A stretch of DNA of 64,000 nt from Clitopilus passeckerianus. Lineage: Eukaryota; Basidiomycota; Agaricomycetes; Agaricales; Entolomataceae. Under the pieces are notes generated by a model. The model saw nothing but the letters and a program-made list of their open reading frames with translations, was not told the DNA's origin and did no database searches. How positions within the stretch are numbered: position 1 is the first letter of the stretch; the number at the start of each line of letters is the position of its first letter. A program made the translations under genes and the position numbers. Location: contig CALYLX010000155.1 in the NCBI GenBank assembly GCA_944990035.1, positions 372,001 to 436,000 of the forward strand, in the 5' to 3' direction. Positions 1 to 12,269 of the stretch are shown here, one piece after another.

Positions 1-896
1 GCAAAGCCGAGCCCTGCACCATACAATGATCTCGCTCGACCTAGTGCGTCATACAGGTGTGGTGTTGGTGATGATAGGTTGTCCGAGGATATTGTGAACA
101 AGTGGTGTGGTTTGATGACCCCTTTGTGGTTAGTTTGACATAGACGCGAGCGGGCGGTCTTGGTAAAAGCCGCAGCGAGGGCTGGTGGGTTTGTGGCGAG
201 GAGTCCTCTACAGATGGAGCGTAGGCTGAGGGCGACGTTAGTTGGTATGTCATCTTGCTTTCTCGACGCGACTTACTCTTCCACATTCGCGTTAGCGATC
301 AGGGTGTCGACCATGAGATTACTTGAGGCCGTTATGGTAAGAAGCAAGCTGTTTGGAGGCTAAGGAGGGCTTACACATGACCGAGAGCAGGTCTAGAGTC
401 TAGGGATCGCGGCATGGCTTCTAAGGCTGGCATTGAGTCGTGAGCGAAAAGTCTATGGGTAGGGGTCTTTGCGGAATGAAGCTATTCATGATTCCCGATG
501 GTTTTTATACCCCTCTGTCCAAGAAGCGAATACTATTTTGATCAGGGGTGAGGATGCTTTGGGTATGTCTACAAGTATGGGATCTTCTCTCGGAATCTCT
601 TCTGTGATCCCCGGCAAACATTTAGCATAGCCGCAATCTTTCGAGAAAAGCGTGATACGACGGATATCCCAGATCCTAGATGTAACTCAGATCTACCACT
701 CTGGTCGTCAACACCATCCGTTCTCGTAAATGATCTAATGTGACGTGCATGCGGGTCGACTTGAACCTCAATTGTGGCCAAAGCAAATTCGGCACAGGAT
801 TCGGACCAAATGTGCCTTATGCAAGCAGTGCCTTCTTGTCACAAATTTGGTCAAAATAGGGCAAATCATTTCTGCGACTTCTTATGGGCCTAGCGG
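1..896. other. No recognisable gene at left edge
   Basis: Only short frames without familiar motifs are present on either strand. I see no tRNA, no repeat and no exon chain that I would defend. The stretch may contain the upstream regulatory region of the aldo/keto reductase that starts at 970. Confidence 0.4.
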
Positions 897-904
897 TATA
901 AATA
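897..904 (+). promoter_or_regulatory. TATA box of the aldo/keto reductase gene
   Basis: TATAAATA lies 66 bp before the ATG at 970, a usual position for a fungal TATA element with a short 5' leader. Confidence 0.6.
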
Positions 905-969
905 ATGGACGGGTGGCCTTCAATTCTCTACTTCACTTTCCTCGTTCTATCTGCGCCATCGAGCCTGGG

Positions 970-2565
970 ATGCACACCGAGTCCAAAATTGAGACGTTTA
1001 GGCTTGGTCCCTTCGTAACCCCTCGTCTCTGGGTCGGTCTATGGCAACTCTCTAGCAATGCTTGGGGGAGCGCTCCTGTGTCGAAAATTCGTCAGGGTAT
1101 GCTACGCCATACAGAGCTCGGATATAAAGCTTTCGGTATTTAGACTTGCCCATTTATCCCTTGTGTCGATGACTGATTTCCCGGGACCCTGCAGACATGG
1201 TGAGTCCGGGACTTATTCACATACTGGTTCCTATTGAAACGAAGCCGCTCGTTGCTGTGTCGACTCCGCCAGGGTAAGCGGACGCTATCTTTGCAACGGC
1301 TTCAATGCTCACAACCTCTATAGCCGACCACTATGGCAGCGCAGAGATCATATTCGTAAGTAAATCGGCGAGGGGACGAATGAGACCCCCTAACTTCGCT
1401 TCCTTCGATTATAGGGCCAGTTTCGAAGCTCCCTATCTCGTCCACAGGACGTAATAGGTGCGACAAAGTGGTGTGTCTTCAAAAGTATGAATCCTACACG
1501 ACCGGCCGTCTTGGCTGCGGTTCAGGAACGTATGAAGCGTATGGGTACTACTTCTGTGGACCTACTACAGGTATGCACTATAAGCCCCACCCTGTCCACC
1601 GCATGTCGCCGACTGAAGTCTCCATTCAGTTTCATTGGCAGGATTACTCCGACAAAAGCTATCTTCTGGCTTTGCAGCATCTCGAGGACCTGAAATCTGA
1701 AGGAATAATTTCGGCTATTGGCCTCTGTAACTTCGACACAATCAGGACCGACGAAATCTGTACTCAGTTGGGCCCAGGCGTCATCGTGTCCAACCAGGTT
1801 CAGGTATGGTGGTTTCTCTGCGTACAGGAATCTTCCTTGCTTTCATTTCGGCTACTGACACTGGGCCATGTGGCTGGACTAGTTCTCAATCATTGACACA
1901 CGACCCCTTCATGGGATGGCTGATGTTTGTGAGAAGCATCATGTCAAATTACTGACGTATGGGACACTTGTCAGTCGATTTATACTTCAAAGTTTTTTAT
2001 TCCCTTAAAAGACTAACTATACATTCGACCAGTGTGGCGGCTTCCTTGCCGATAAATGGCTTAACGAACCAGAACCGGATCCCTACTCTGGAAGTTTGAC
2101 CCCATCTCAACGCAAGGTAAGTCCCGAAACGATGATCGCAATTTTTGAATGAGGGCCCTTCTTTCTAAATACAAACCTCCCTTCGTAGTATCTAGACATG
2201 ATCATCAAGGCATGGGGCTCGTGGCAACTCTTCCAGCAACTCTTGTCTACATTGCGGGCAATCGGAGACCGCCACGGCGGGATGACCATCGCCAACATTG
2301 CCACGCGATGGGTGTTAGATCACCCATTTGTAGGGGCGGTAATTGTTGGTATGTCTGTTATCATCTCGGTCGTTCCGAAGGAGATTCACTTATCAATTCT
2401 TCAGGTACGCGCCTGGGCCTCTCTGAGCACCCCGACGAAAATCAAAAAGTATTTGGGTTCTCGCTCGATGATCAAGACAGATCAGCGATTGAAGCTGTGC
2501 TGGCCCACTCTAACAGTCGAACGATAATTACGGCCGTTGGGGACTGCGGGGCGGAATACCGATGA
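970..2565 (+). CDS. Aldo/keto reductase, multi-exon
   Basis: Probable NAD(P)H-dependent reductase of the AKR superfamily (TIM barrel, cytosolic). The start at 970 is the first ATG of the frame that reads into the N-terminal AKR strand (LGPFVTPRLWVGLWQLS). Later exons give ADHYGSAE (catalytic Tyr region), GATKW (catalytic Lys), VDLLQ then FHWQDYSDKSYL, SAIGLCNFDT, SNQVQ then FSIIDTRP, LLTYGTLCGGFLADKWL, and a C-terminal helix ending at the TGA at 2563-2565. Introns near 1138-1322, 1357-1414, 1570-1627 and 1804-1890 have GT..AG ends. One junction does not resolve. The catalytic Asp would come from a 5-nt microexon (1194-1198) whose use shifts the frame by one, while skipping it keeps the frame but loses the Asp. 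The gene may therefore carry a small lesion. The substrate cannot be told. Confidence 0.8.
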
Positions 2566-2808
2566 AAGGCAGAGAAACATCCGTGCACAAGAGTCGTATC
2601 AGCAGCAACGATGAAATTGCTTTTTTTGCATCATGTGGCGTACGCTCCTGTATAGAATACAAAAATGATCGTGTATATCTAGCGATCTACCCAGGATAAA
2701 CTCAAAATCCATTAACCTTTAACACTAATAGCCATGTCCAAATGATGAGATGTTAGATAAGTTACGTGCGTGAATTGCGTGACGAAAAGAAAGGTGATGA
2801 TGTCTAAG

Positions 2809-5800
2809 TTATAATCTGCTAGATGAAAGAGAAGAAGAGGTGAAAGACGATGGCAGGCGTTGTATCGGCTGGAGTTTCCTCTTGAGATCTCGCAGAATTG
2901 TCGTTCGTGGTTGCCAATCTCGGAAGGCGTCTCGTAATTGCGTGATCTCTTGGGAGAAGTAATGAGCAACACGTTCATCTGCGATAATGTCACGCAGGGA
3001 CCAAGGAATCTGAAGAAGAAGCATGTTAAGCAAGGTTGAGGAAACGTCTGATGGTACTTTGCGAATGTACCTCGTAATCGTTCTGCTCCGTATTGGCATT
3101 GAATGGCTCCAAGACAAGATCGGGGTGATTTGCGAGGCCCTCGTTGGTGAGAAACAAATATTTTACGGCCAAACTATGACATGTGTCAATTGACCGCTTC
3201 GGAGAAACCACATGGAAGAACTTACGAGTATGTCGCGAGTTCTTCATAGGCCGTAGAGTGCCCTACTCCGTTCAGGGAACCAGCCGTTGCTTCGGACAAA
3301 TGCGCCAGCAGTCCACTATCAGATATTCCAGAATTCAGGACTCGCAAGAGCAGAACGAGGAGATTGGATAAGAAATCCGAGGAACTAGATAGACAGTCGT
3401 GTCAAAAAAGGAGGGCGGTACCATATGGAGAACTGATCTTACTGGTATGCATCGCCATCGATGTAGAGAGCCCGTAAAATTAAAGGATGAGATACTGCGG
3501 TGAACAGGCCAGAGTATATGGGTACAACTTGGTCGTTGAGGGAGGCCACATAGACCATCTTCGTCTATGAGAGGTGCTTAGGGCACGTTCATTGAAAAAA
3601 AAAATGGAAGATCTTACCCCGTTGCCCATAACCCTTTGAAGCGCAGCCACATATTTCTTTGATACCTCGCTTTCGGTATTCTATAATAAAGGCCATGAGG
3701 TCGGGTAGAAGGCTATATAAAAGTTTGCAAGCACCTGAAATTCGAAGAGTTCTCTTGCGGCAACCGATTCGAAATACTGTATGGGGAAAACGCGAAGAAA
3801 CCAAATCATTAGACAGGTTATGTCATTGAGAATTTTTAACCGTACCTGTAGATATGGCTGTAGCAGTGTACTCGTACTGAGATAGCGAAGCGGTCCCAGA
3901 TGGATGCCGCACAACGCAAGACAACAGACTCGCTGGGGCCGTGCTGAGGTAGCGGGGTTGAGACCTGCTGTAGGAAGGGCCTCGGCAGCAGCTTCCACGA
4001 CTGTATTATACGCTGTTCTGATGTGTTGGTCACGAATGAGACAATCTAGAAGGTGTGTTGACACCACGGAGCCTTGTGAATGTGTCGCGACCAAGATGGC
4101 ATCAGCCGCGTGGATATCATCCATCCAATCAGCGTTAGATTTCAAGCTTGAATAAAGTCTGATCGCGGGCGAAAGTCAATAACCAGCTTAAACCTAATCG
4201 TGATTGCGCGCGGAGAAGGCAGCTTACTTTTCAACTCTGCTGTCGATTGTTCCTTCCCCTTCCAGCGGCATCTTCGTTATCTTCTCTAATCTGACATCAT
4301 GTTCTGTCTGGAATTCTTGGAGTGCCTGAATCATCATGTTCACAAATTTTTGGCTTGTACCAGTTGGCTAATAAAACGGTCTGGTTAGCACGGGGTCGAT
4401 CAAAAAAGGAGCATGCACACCTCGCCCAGAACTGTGCGCATGATAGCACCTAGTAAACGGCAGTCAGTACCGGTGCACCATGCGATGAGCAAGAAAAAGA
4501 AGATACCTGGGAACCACCCGTGTATCCCAATGACAACGACCCGGCGGCATCCTCTGAGAATATCGGGATCGAGCTTCTCGCCAACGACGTCAAACGCACG
4601 AGGAAGCTCCTTGCCGAAATGCGCGAAGACGTGTTCGCGGGCTTTCCCCTTATTCAGGCTAGCGCGAACTCCTCGTCCATCCACTGTACTTGGAGTAGAC
4701 TCGTTCTTCTCTGATGCGAACAGGACCCCACTGACGAACTGCATGGTCTTCGTGAATTTTGATACCGGCGGTGGGGGAACATAGTTTCGAGGGGCGGTGT
4801 GGAACGTATCTTGCCATGTGGGCAGAACAAGGTTGGGAGGAGGTGGTGAACGGGGCCTTGATGATCGCGCACTCTTGGTAGATCTTGCAGGGGATGACGA
4901 CTTGGTCGATTCCACTTGCTTCGCAGGGGCTTTCTTTGGATTTGCAGGATCCTGCTTGATGGTCTCTCGCTTGATGGAGTCGGATACTGTCAACGGGGGA
5001 GCAACCGGCTTGCGCCGCGGAGAGGGAACTTCGGATGCTTTCTTGTCACTCGCAGGCTTCGTCGGCGATGGCTGACCCGACGGGATGTTCACAGGCACCT
5101 TCGTACTCCGGTTCTCGCTCTTTGATGGCGGCACCTGTACGCCATTCTGCGCGCTGCCGACCTCTTTCTTAGCCTTGTCGTCCCTGCCTCTTTGATCGTT
5201 ATCGTTGGTGTTGGTATCAACTGGAGGTTTCTCGGCGTCATCTTCATCATCTATATCCATGACTTCCATTCCGTTTTCATCCCGCTTCACCTCCGGGCCT
5301 CCAGTGATCGTCTTGACGAGCAAAGATTTCGAAGAGAAAAACGATGTCCAAGCCGAACGGTTTGCTCCGACTGTTTGCGCAATGGGATTGTCCACGGAAG
5401 ATTGGCGCTGGGATGGGTGATCACTAGACAAAGAGGCGCCGGCCGCTTGCTTCGGAGACAGAGATTCGCCGTCCCCAGCTGCATCAACGTCTTTTTTTCT
5501 GTCGTCAGAAATAGAACCACCTGCAGCTTTGCTAGGATTTAGAGTTGGTGCCTCAGTTCCGTTCGCACCCTTCAATTCGGTCGGATGGGTTTCTTCAGAC
5601 GTAGGATGCACTATTGCTTCCGAAGTTCCGGCGTCTACCGCTGACTGAGGTTCGACGTCTGACGTATTGCCCGACTGTGGTGGATACCAAGTCCAAGGGT
5701 TGTACCACGTCGAAGACGATGGAATCAATCCGCCCTGGCCCTCTGGATTTGCTGAGCCTGCCGCCCCTTTTTCATTGTCACCAACATCTTGTGGATCGCC

Positions 5801-7546
5801 CTCACGAACGGGGGAGGAGTGATCATCAACTCCCACCTTCGGCTGGAAAGCAGGATCGCGAGACGGGAGGCTTTTTCCTAGTTGCTGACCAGGTTCGGAA
5901 GGGTTGGGCCGTGCTGGGGAAGAGGTGTCTGGTGAGACATGAGAAGTCTGTGACGCGGGAGAAACTGGATTCTGATCCCTTGTCGTCGGGCCAATTGTGG
6001 GAGCGGAATCACTCGTTAGGAGCTGTGGTGGCATGGGAGACGTTTTTGAGTCGTCTGATGGACCAGCATCACCTCGCACTACAGAGGGCGGTGCCGAAGA
6101 AGGGCGGTCGTTCCAACCTAGATACGTCCACCATGAGGTTGAGGCGTTTAACGGGGCATGTTGAGGTTCATTGTTATGATTATCCGATGAAGGGGCGGCA
6201 GCTTCTGGTGGTATGGATTGATTTGTAGGGCCATCTGAAGCCTGATTCTTTGTTTCCCCACTTTGAACGATATCAGATGGTGGAGGTGCTTCATCAGCTA
6301 GCGCTTGTTCGCCACTGGTCCCTTCTGTAGGTCCATTCGCAACCACGGAGTTTGCAGGCGACATGGATGGGTTTGATTGATGCCGACCCAACAGTGGTAC
6401 GCTAAGGGCGAACCGGCTCGTGGAAGGATTGAGCGACGATAGGCGCTGGCGTGGTGCACCGTTCTCGCTATGAGCACCAGGGCTCGAAACAATGGCTGGA
6501 GATGAGGGCGATTGGGGTGGCTGTATTTGTTGACTGATTGGAGGAACAACTTCGTCTAATGACGACGGAATGGAAGAAGGCGCTGAAACAACTGGTGTGG
6601 CTGATTGAACGTTGGTCTTCGGCGTAGATGAGAACCAAGAGCGCTTTGTGGGTGATTGAGCGAGTGGAATGTCCCTTGGTGGACTGGAAGGAGGAGTTAT
6701 GACTTGAGGCACTTCCGATTCTGGGGCCTTGGTGATTGTCGGAGGAACTGTCTCCTGCATTAGGGAGGTGGGCTTCACAGGTAAAGCTTCGGACGAGGTA
6801 GGGATAGGGGCTTTGTACTCTACAGGAGGAGGTAGCTGCTGGGTATTTTCCCGCACATGTTCTGTCGAAGGAAAGGGGATGGCAGGTGGCTTGCTCTCTT
6901 TCCTTTTACTCTTTCCGCGAGTTAGCGTGCTGAACCAGGACACCTTCCGTACAGTGGAATTGATGCTCCTCTTGCTCTCCGATTCAGAAGAACTAGAAGG
7001 TGTTGGCTTCTGGTGGTCCTCGATCTTGACGGTGGGGTGAGGTGAATTAGATGTCAGGCTAGCCGAGATGGGTTCAGAAGTGGATGCTTCAGCTGGTTGA
7101 ATAGCTGCAGCGCTGGCCTCAGATGTTACTGGCATACTTGAGGGCCCTGTAAATAACCAATAAGTATTGGAATAACTGTATGATAGCTACAACACACCCT
7201 GCTGCGGCGATTGCTGGTCCTGCGATTGTTCCAGAGCCATGGGCGTCGTTTCAAAGATGCCAGCAATTCCTTCATCCATGTCTTCAGGATCAGATAAAAG
7301 TGCAGTTGTAGCGCTCAAGTTTTGAGAGTTTAGTTCCCTCTGTGGCCTTGGAGCTGGAGAAGGCAATCGTGAAGTAGCTGATGCCAGAGGTGAGCCTTGC
7401 TGTGGCTCTGCAGTCACGTATGACAAGCTGGCTTGAGCGGTAAGCTTTGCGGTCGAGCCTGATCTCCAAGCAGGAGGACCGATGGACGCCGTCGACCTCG
7501 TTGAACGACGGCTCCTCGACGACATAGACGATGAGGAAGATACCAT
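2809..7546 (-). CDS. Large fungal alpha/beta-hydrolase-fold protein (YMC020W-like)
   Basis: A long Ser/Pro-rich, probably disordered N-terminal half (exon 1 at 7198-7546, intron 7147-7197, exon 2 at 4507-7146) is followed by a conserved C-terminal hydrolase-like domain. That domain begins with LPTWQDTFHTAPRNYVPPPP and runs to VVVIGIHGWFPG, a beta strand with an oxyanion-type loop. Later exons give GTSQKFVNMMIQALQEF, the nucleophile elbow ILVATHSQGS (Ser as candidate nucleophile), VKMVYVASLNDQVVPIYSG and GVGHST (candidate catalytic His). The C-terminus is Ser-rich and stops at 2809. The exon 1/exon 2 join is in frame (QQG then PSS). This matches a fungal family of about 1000 residues or more whose biochemical role is not known to me. 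A lipid or peptide esterase would be a guess. The 3' exon ends are approximate. Confidence 0.7.
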
Positions 7547-9390
7547 TCAGACGGCTGCACGCCGTTTGGGGATGGCCTGCTGGACTGGGGCTGCCAAAAT
7601 CACGTGGTTCGTCTTTGTGACGCAATGACTCCTGACATAATACGATAAACATTGGCCTGAACTGTCACGGTGACAAACTCAAATCGTCGAAAAAAAACGA
7701 AATCCTGCCCCAAGCTTTATTTTTCCTATATTCGACCTGAATTGTACCCAAATTTTCTTTTGCACAACGAGTAGGAGTAAATGGACCCGAAACTGGTCAG
7801 AACGAACTTCGGATCTAGGCTTGTCTGGCGATGTGCCGTGAGCACCGTCTTCCGGATCCTTAGCCCGATCACGCATGAACATCGTCGTGTCGTGTGGCTC
7901 TAGACACCTTTTAGCGACGTCGTTTCCTAGTTTTGCTACCAGGGTCTCTTCTAAAGTAGCATCTACATTTCTGACTACAAAGGCTTCTTCTACTGTAGGT
8001 GGAATCATTCCCGGTCTAATGCAAATCCTGTGCCGAGGCCTCTGATCCACCTGTCGGGCCCTTCAATCTATTTTTCGATATTCTCCTTGCAGTACCCTCG
8101 CTATTCCTGCTCATGTCCTGAGCCTCTGATGAAAACCGCGGCGAAATATAAATGCCGGTAAACCCTTAGTCTTTGTGTATGGACTGGCGTATGTAGTATC
8201 CTTTGTGCCGGGTGCATTCAACAAATCATGAGCATCTCAAAGATCGGCTATGTCAATTATCACCTTGTATGCTTCTCCAAAAAGACTAATGAATTAGGAA
8301 CAATAGGCGGGCGTGTTCTGGATAGAAAACACATTCTACAGCCTTGGTAGTCGTTCAAACAAACGTTGTTTTGGAATCCTGCTGCGCTATCTGAGTAATT
8401 GCATCCAAACCCTGGCGCCACAGCCTGAAGTTCCGAGTCCATCTAAGTCATTGTCCGAGCCTCGCGTCTCATATCATTGTAGTTTAGACGCCAAAATACA
8501 TGTAGCGAACGCCTAAGCCTGGGTCGGCTTCAACGCATTTCTTTACGTGCAGCTGTCCTCCAAGCGCCTACGCAAATCCAGGCAGCCTAATCCCCGAGCG
8601 AAATGAATGACATCAACTGTGCATTCAGTCCCTGGATCCCCTGTACAGTGCGGTGGCGAACTGGTGGCTCATGGATCAAGGCGTTCTACGGCTTTTAATC
8701 TCCCAATTATTTCATCATAACGCCGGTTTAAACTGGATATGTCTAGATTATACCTGAGCGAATGTCCCTCATGGTCACAGGCCGCCGCAACCTGCGGCAA
8801 TTCAGCAGACATCTAGCTTCTCCCGGTGGCACGGCGTTTAAAACCAATAATGGATTCATTTCGTACGATCGGAAGGTACAGCACTTTGGTGCGAGTGTCA
8901 ATCAATACAAACGGTCCAGACGTACGAAATGATCGTGCTTTCAGCTTTTCTAGCGATTGCGTCTACTTGTAAGTACTTCATCTTAAATGGACAACGCGAC
9001 CCAGTTCACGATACATCATTACGGCACGAAAGATGTACTGTACATACATGATGTGCGCCCATACTGTAATACCCAAGTTGATGGAATCTTATCACCTCTA
9101 CATCGAAACCCTGTTTCTCTTTTTCTGAAGTTTGACATGTCCTTGAGTACCTGTGAAGCAGGTGCTCGCTAACTTTGTATTTACTAAGCCTTTACCTGCC
9201 GAGGATGTTCAGATTCCACGAGACTCTGGTCGGGTGGCGCGGCCCAAGAGATTACCTTGCTACACATATTGTCATATTCCAACCCGACGAGAGGCGAAAT
9301 ACAGCCACAGTATGACGAACTCATGTCGAGTTATATTGTCTATAAGCTCCAAAAAGAGTTCCAATTGAGAAATTTTCTGAAAACATGCCG
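7547..9390. other. Intergenic stretch without a supported gene
   Basis: This is about 1.8 kb without a recognisable exon chain. A 123-codon minus-strand frame at 7679-8050 has no motif I know and no clear splice partners, so I do not call it. The stretch separates the divergent hydrolase gene from the decayed Kelch-MYND gene. Confidence 0.35.
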
Positions 9391-9445
9391 GAATCGAATC
9401 ATGCAACGAACACGGCGCTGAGTTACCACTGGACAATATGGCTAA
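9391..9445 (-). other. tRNA-like relic with A and B box-like segments
   Basis: The minus strand reads TTGTCCAGTGGTAACTCA (box A-like, D-arm) and, about 25 nt later, GATTCGATTCC (box B-like, one base from the consensus). The acceptor and anticodon stems do not pair well, so this is not a functional tRNA as it stands. It could be a decayed tRNA or a tRNA-derived SINE head. Confidence 0.3.
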
Positions 9446-9856
9446 ATGAATAACGTCTCCAAAGATAACTGGGCAGAGTATCTCAGGATACGTTACCACG
9501 CAGATAAGAACTTAGAAAATCCATGTGCAGCTCCCAAGATTGAGAGATAGGGTCAGCCATCCGACATGTCAATCCGGCATACTCGTGGAGACCGAGACTC
9601 TGAAGATGGAGATCTGGATTCCACAAACCACGTTGGCAGTGATCTTCAGGGTAAGTTCCGACATCATTCGAGATAGGGCGCCAATCTAGTTACCCGTGAT
9701 ATACCGATAGACTCATACCAATCTTCCCGCATCTGTTGAGAGCTTTGGACACGAAGTGTACACTCCAATACCACTACGAAAACAGGATCGTCTCGTGCAC
9801 AGCAGTTGAACGTCTAGGATCACAGCAAACTACCCCTTTCGACACTGGTGGAAATC

Positions 9857-12269
9857 CTAATGCGTGACCCAACCAAGCTTCAAGCACCCCGGTTTGCAGA
9901 AGAATGCTCGCCCACGACAAGTACCTATCAGAGACCGTGAGTATCTGAGCCGGCCTCACATCTGGTAGACGCACCACCACATTTCTTCCAGTAGCCAACC
10001 TCCAGACAGCTGAAACACCGCTGCCGCGAGCCAACAGCTGCCGTTCGTTGCTCATCCTCTAAATCGACATTTTCGAAATGACCGCCAGGGATATCCAATT
10101 GTAGCTCCCAAAGATCGCCAAAGGCTCGCGTTTTCGACTTTGACTGCGTAGGGATCACGTCGGTCCGAGCCACACCCCATACATATACCCTCCCAGTGTC
10201 TCGGTCGCAAATGAGCTGCATATTTGAGCGCCATGTTGGGAACCCAAATGTCAGAACCTATTTCCGCCTGAGATCGCCGCCATCCAGAGGGGTTTTCGCT
10301 CCATCTCGTTTGAGTTCAAGAGCGGACTGACCCACGTCCTGGCGGAGGGGCTGATATATGAATGTGTCCGCAAGGTAGCAGACGCGATCGGGGAGCGAAC
10401 TTGGACCACATAGGATTTTCGCCCCCGGGTACGATGGCCTTGTCAAGCTTCTCGTTCTGCAAAATAGTCAACAAGATCAGAAAAAGGGAAAGGAAACGTA
10501 AACGGACATAGACGCAACCAAAGCCGTTCTTGCAGATGATACGTTCCCCAATACTCGCTCTCGGCGCCATTTCTCTTGTCGTATATCCCAGCTCCATATG
10601 TCATCATACACCCACGGCTCCTTTGGAGCACCTTCGTCCACAAGCCGTGGTTCCGTCCTTTTGTTCCATTGGCCAAACATAAGGTAGAATCGGTCCTGAT
10701 TTTTGTTGACCCAAGACAACGCGCTCCATCTTGGACCTGGAATGTCGACCTCGTGCCTCTTATAGATGCAGCTCGTAAGATCAAGCTCCATGAAGAGATT
10801 GCTGCCTGCCCATGCATCACCATTAAGGCCACCGAAGACAAAGAGTCGGCCCTGAACGATTTGCTGACAAGCCCCTTCACAGATGTTTCCATACCATGGC
10901 CAGTTTGGTCGAACGAATGCATCTGCGTCGCCTTCCGTAGCTTCCCATGTTGTCGTCAAGGTGCTCCATTTCTGAGTAGCCAAGTCAAAGACGTCCAGCT
11001 GAGGTCTACCCGTGAACAAATACGCTCTGTCCTTGTAGACGCTTATATCTCGGTTGCGAAAACGAGCGTACTCCTGGACAGAGATAGGGTACTGGCAGAC
11101 GTAATCCCACTCCGTGAGACTCTATAGGTCAAGTCGCTAGACGTTGCGCGTATCAGTTGACATGTCGTCATTACGACTGCCGCCTATAATAAAGAGGCAA
11201 TCTGACGATTGGTGACGGATTAGAAGGGTAGGAGAAACTGGCTGAGATATCCCCACCTTTCCATACGAAACCTGAGTAACTATGCCTGCGGCCCATTTTA
11301 TCCGACGGTTTGACGGGTAGCCTCTTCCATGCGCCACGTATGTGTAAAGTTGGGTTGCAATATGGGGGCGGCTAGGATGAAGTAGATATCGAGGAGAATC
11401 ATCTGAAGTCACGGGGAGGTAGTTTGGGTAATCTTCTTCGGAAAGTCCGGGCAGATAAATGTCCAAGAGAGTCAGGGCATGATGACAGGTGGCGCTGTTT
11501 TTCGGAGCTTCCATGGTGAGAGCAATATCAATGAAAGATTTGATTTTGTGAACGTGTTCTGAACACTTCTTCCAAATCATCTCGTGTTAGTACTAATCTG
11601 GTCGTGGATTAGTTGAAGTATCCTTCAGAAATTACATTACTCATCCCGTGTGATGACAAGTGGAAACCTGAGGAAACTATGAGCAAGGATAATATCGAGC
11701 TCTTGTCCCCAAGCAATTGCCTGCATTGCGTTAAACGAGGCATAGCACATCGGAGTGGAACATACCAAGAAATGGCCGTTTTCTTTGTGGCAACATTCAA
11801 TGACCAATAAGCAAATATTCATCAGGAACGCTTTGTTGATTGCTGGCATCTTCATGTAGTAGAAGTCTCTTCTGAACCCGATCGTGTCTACGGTTGCAAA
11901 TGGAAATGCTTCGTCCGTGAGGGAATGGACAGCCTTTGTAAAAGCTTCTCTAGATTGCGGATGTTGGTCCGAATTTATATATTTTATCCCTTCATTGCTG
12001 TCAAGAGTCAGGAATACTAGAAGATCCTTTGAAACCTGAGTGACATACTACAGTGGCTCCATCACGTAATATCTTTCATCTTCTTCGACGGTGGGTTCTC
12101 CAAACTTGTCGTCATCCACCCGGCAATATCTGCCAAATAGTTGAGGGGAGGGTGTTCCATGGCGGTGGATTGTATTCAAGATGTGAACGTTCGGACTAGG
12201 AGCCTTTGTCCATTGTACATTGTCGAATGGACCCACGAAGCACAGATCGTTGATTGATCCTGATCACCC
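9857..12269 (-). pseudogene. Kelch-repeat/MYND zinc-finger protein, decayed
   Basis: Segments read in the order expected of an agaricomycete Kelch-MYND protein. The N-terminal part (FVGPFDNVQWTKAPSPN, then after the intron 2 join NEGIKYINSDQHPQSREAF) is followed by Kelch-type blades (DVFDLATQKW, RLFVFGGLNGDAWAGSN, YDDIWSWDIRQEKWRRE, NEKLDKAIVPGG, YLADTFIYQPL, GFPTWRSNMQL, GRVYVWG, FGDLWELQLDIPGG). A C-terminal finger (CFSC, KKCGGTC, FFCKPGC, WVTH) ends at the TAG at 9857-9859, before the last expected Cys. Three faults are visible. A one-base shift lies near 10398-10402 in a CCCC run. An in-frame TAG at about 10258 falls exactly between the two halves of a blade (RRK then VLTFGFP). The junction near 11583-11790 finds no frame-preserving splice. 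The upstream frame has no ATG, only GTG at 12236. Sequencing error could explain single faults but hardly all. If intact, it would be a protein-interaction adaptor. Confidence 0.65.

Noticed and set aside
7679..8050. 123-codon minus-strand frame
   Set aside because: No recognisable motif, no clear splice partners and no support from context.
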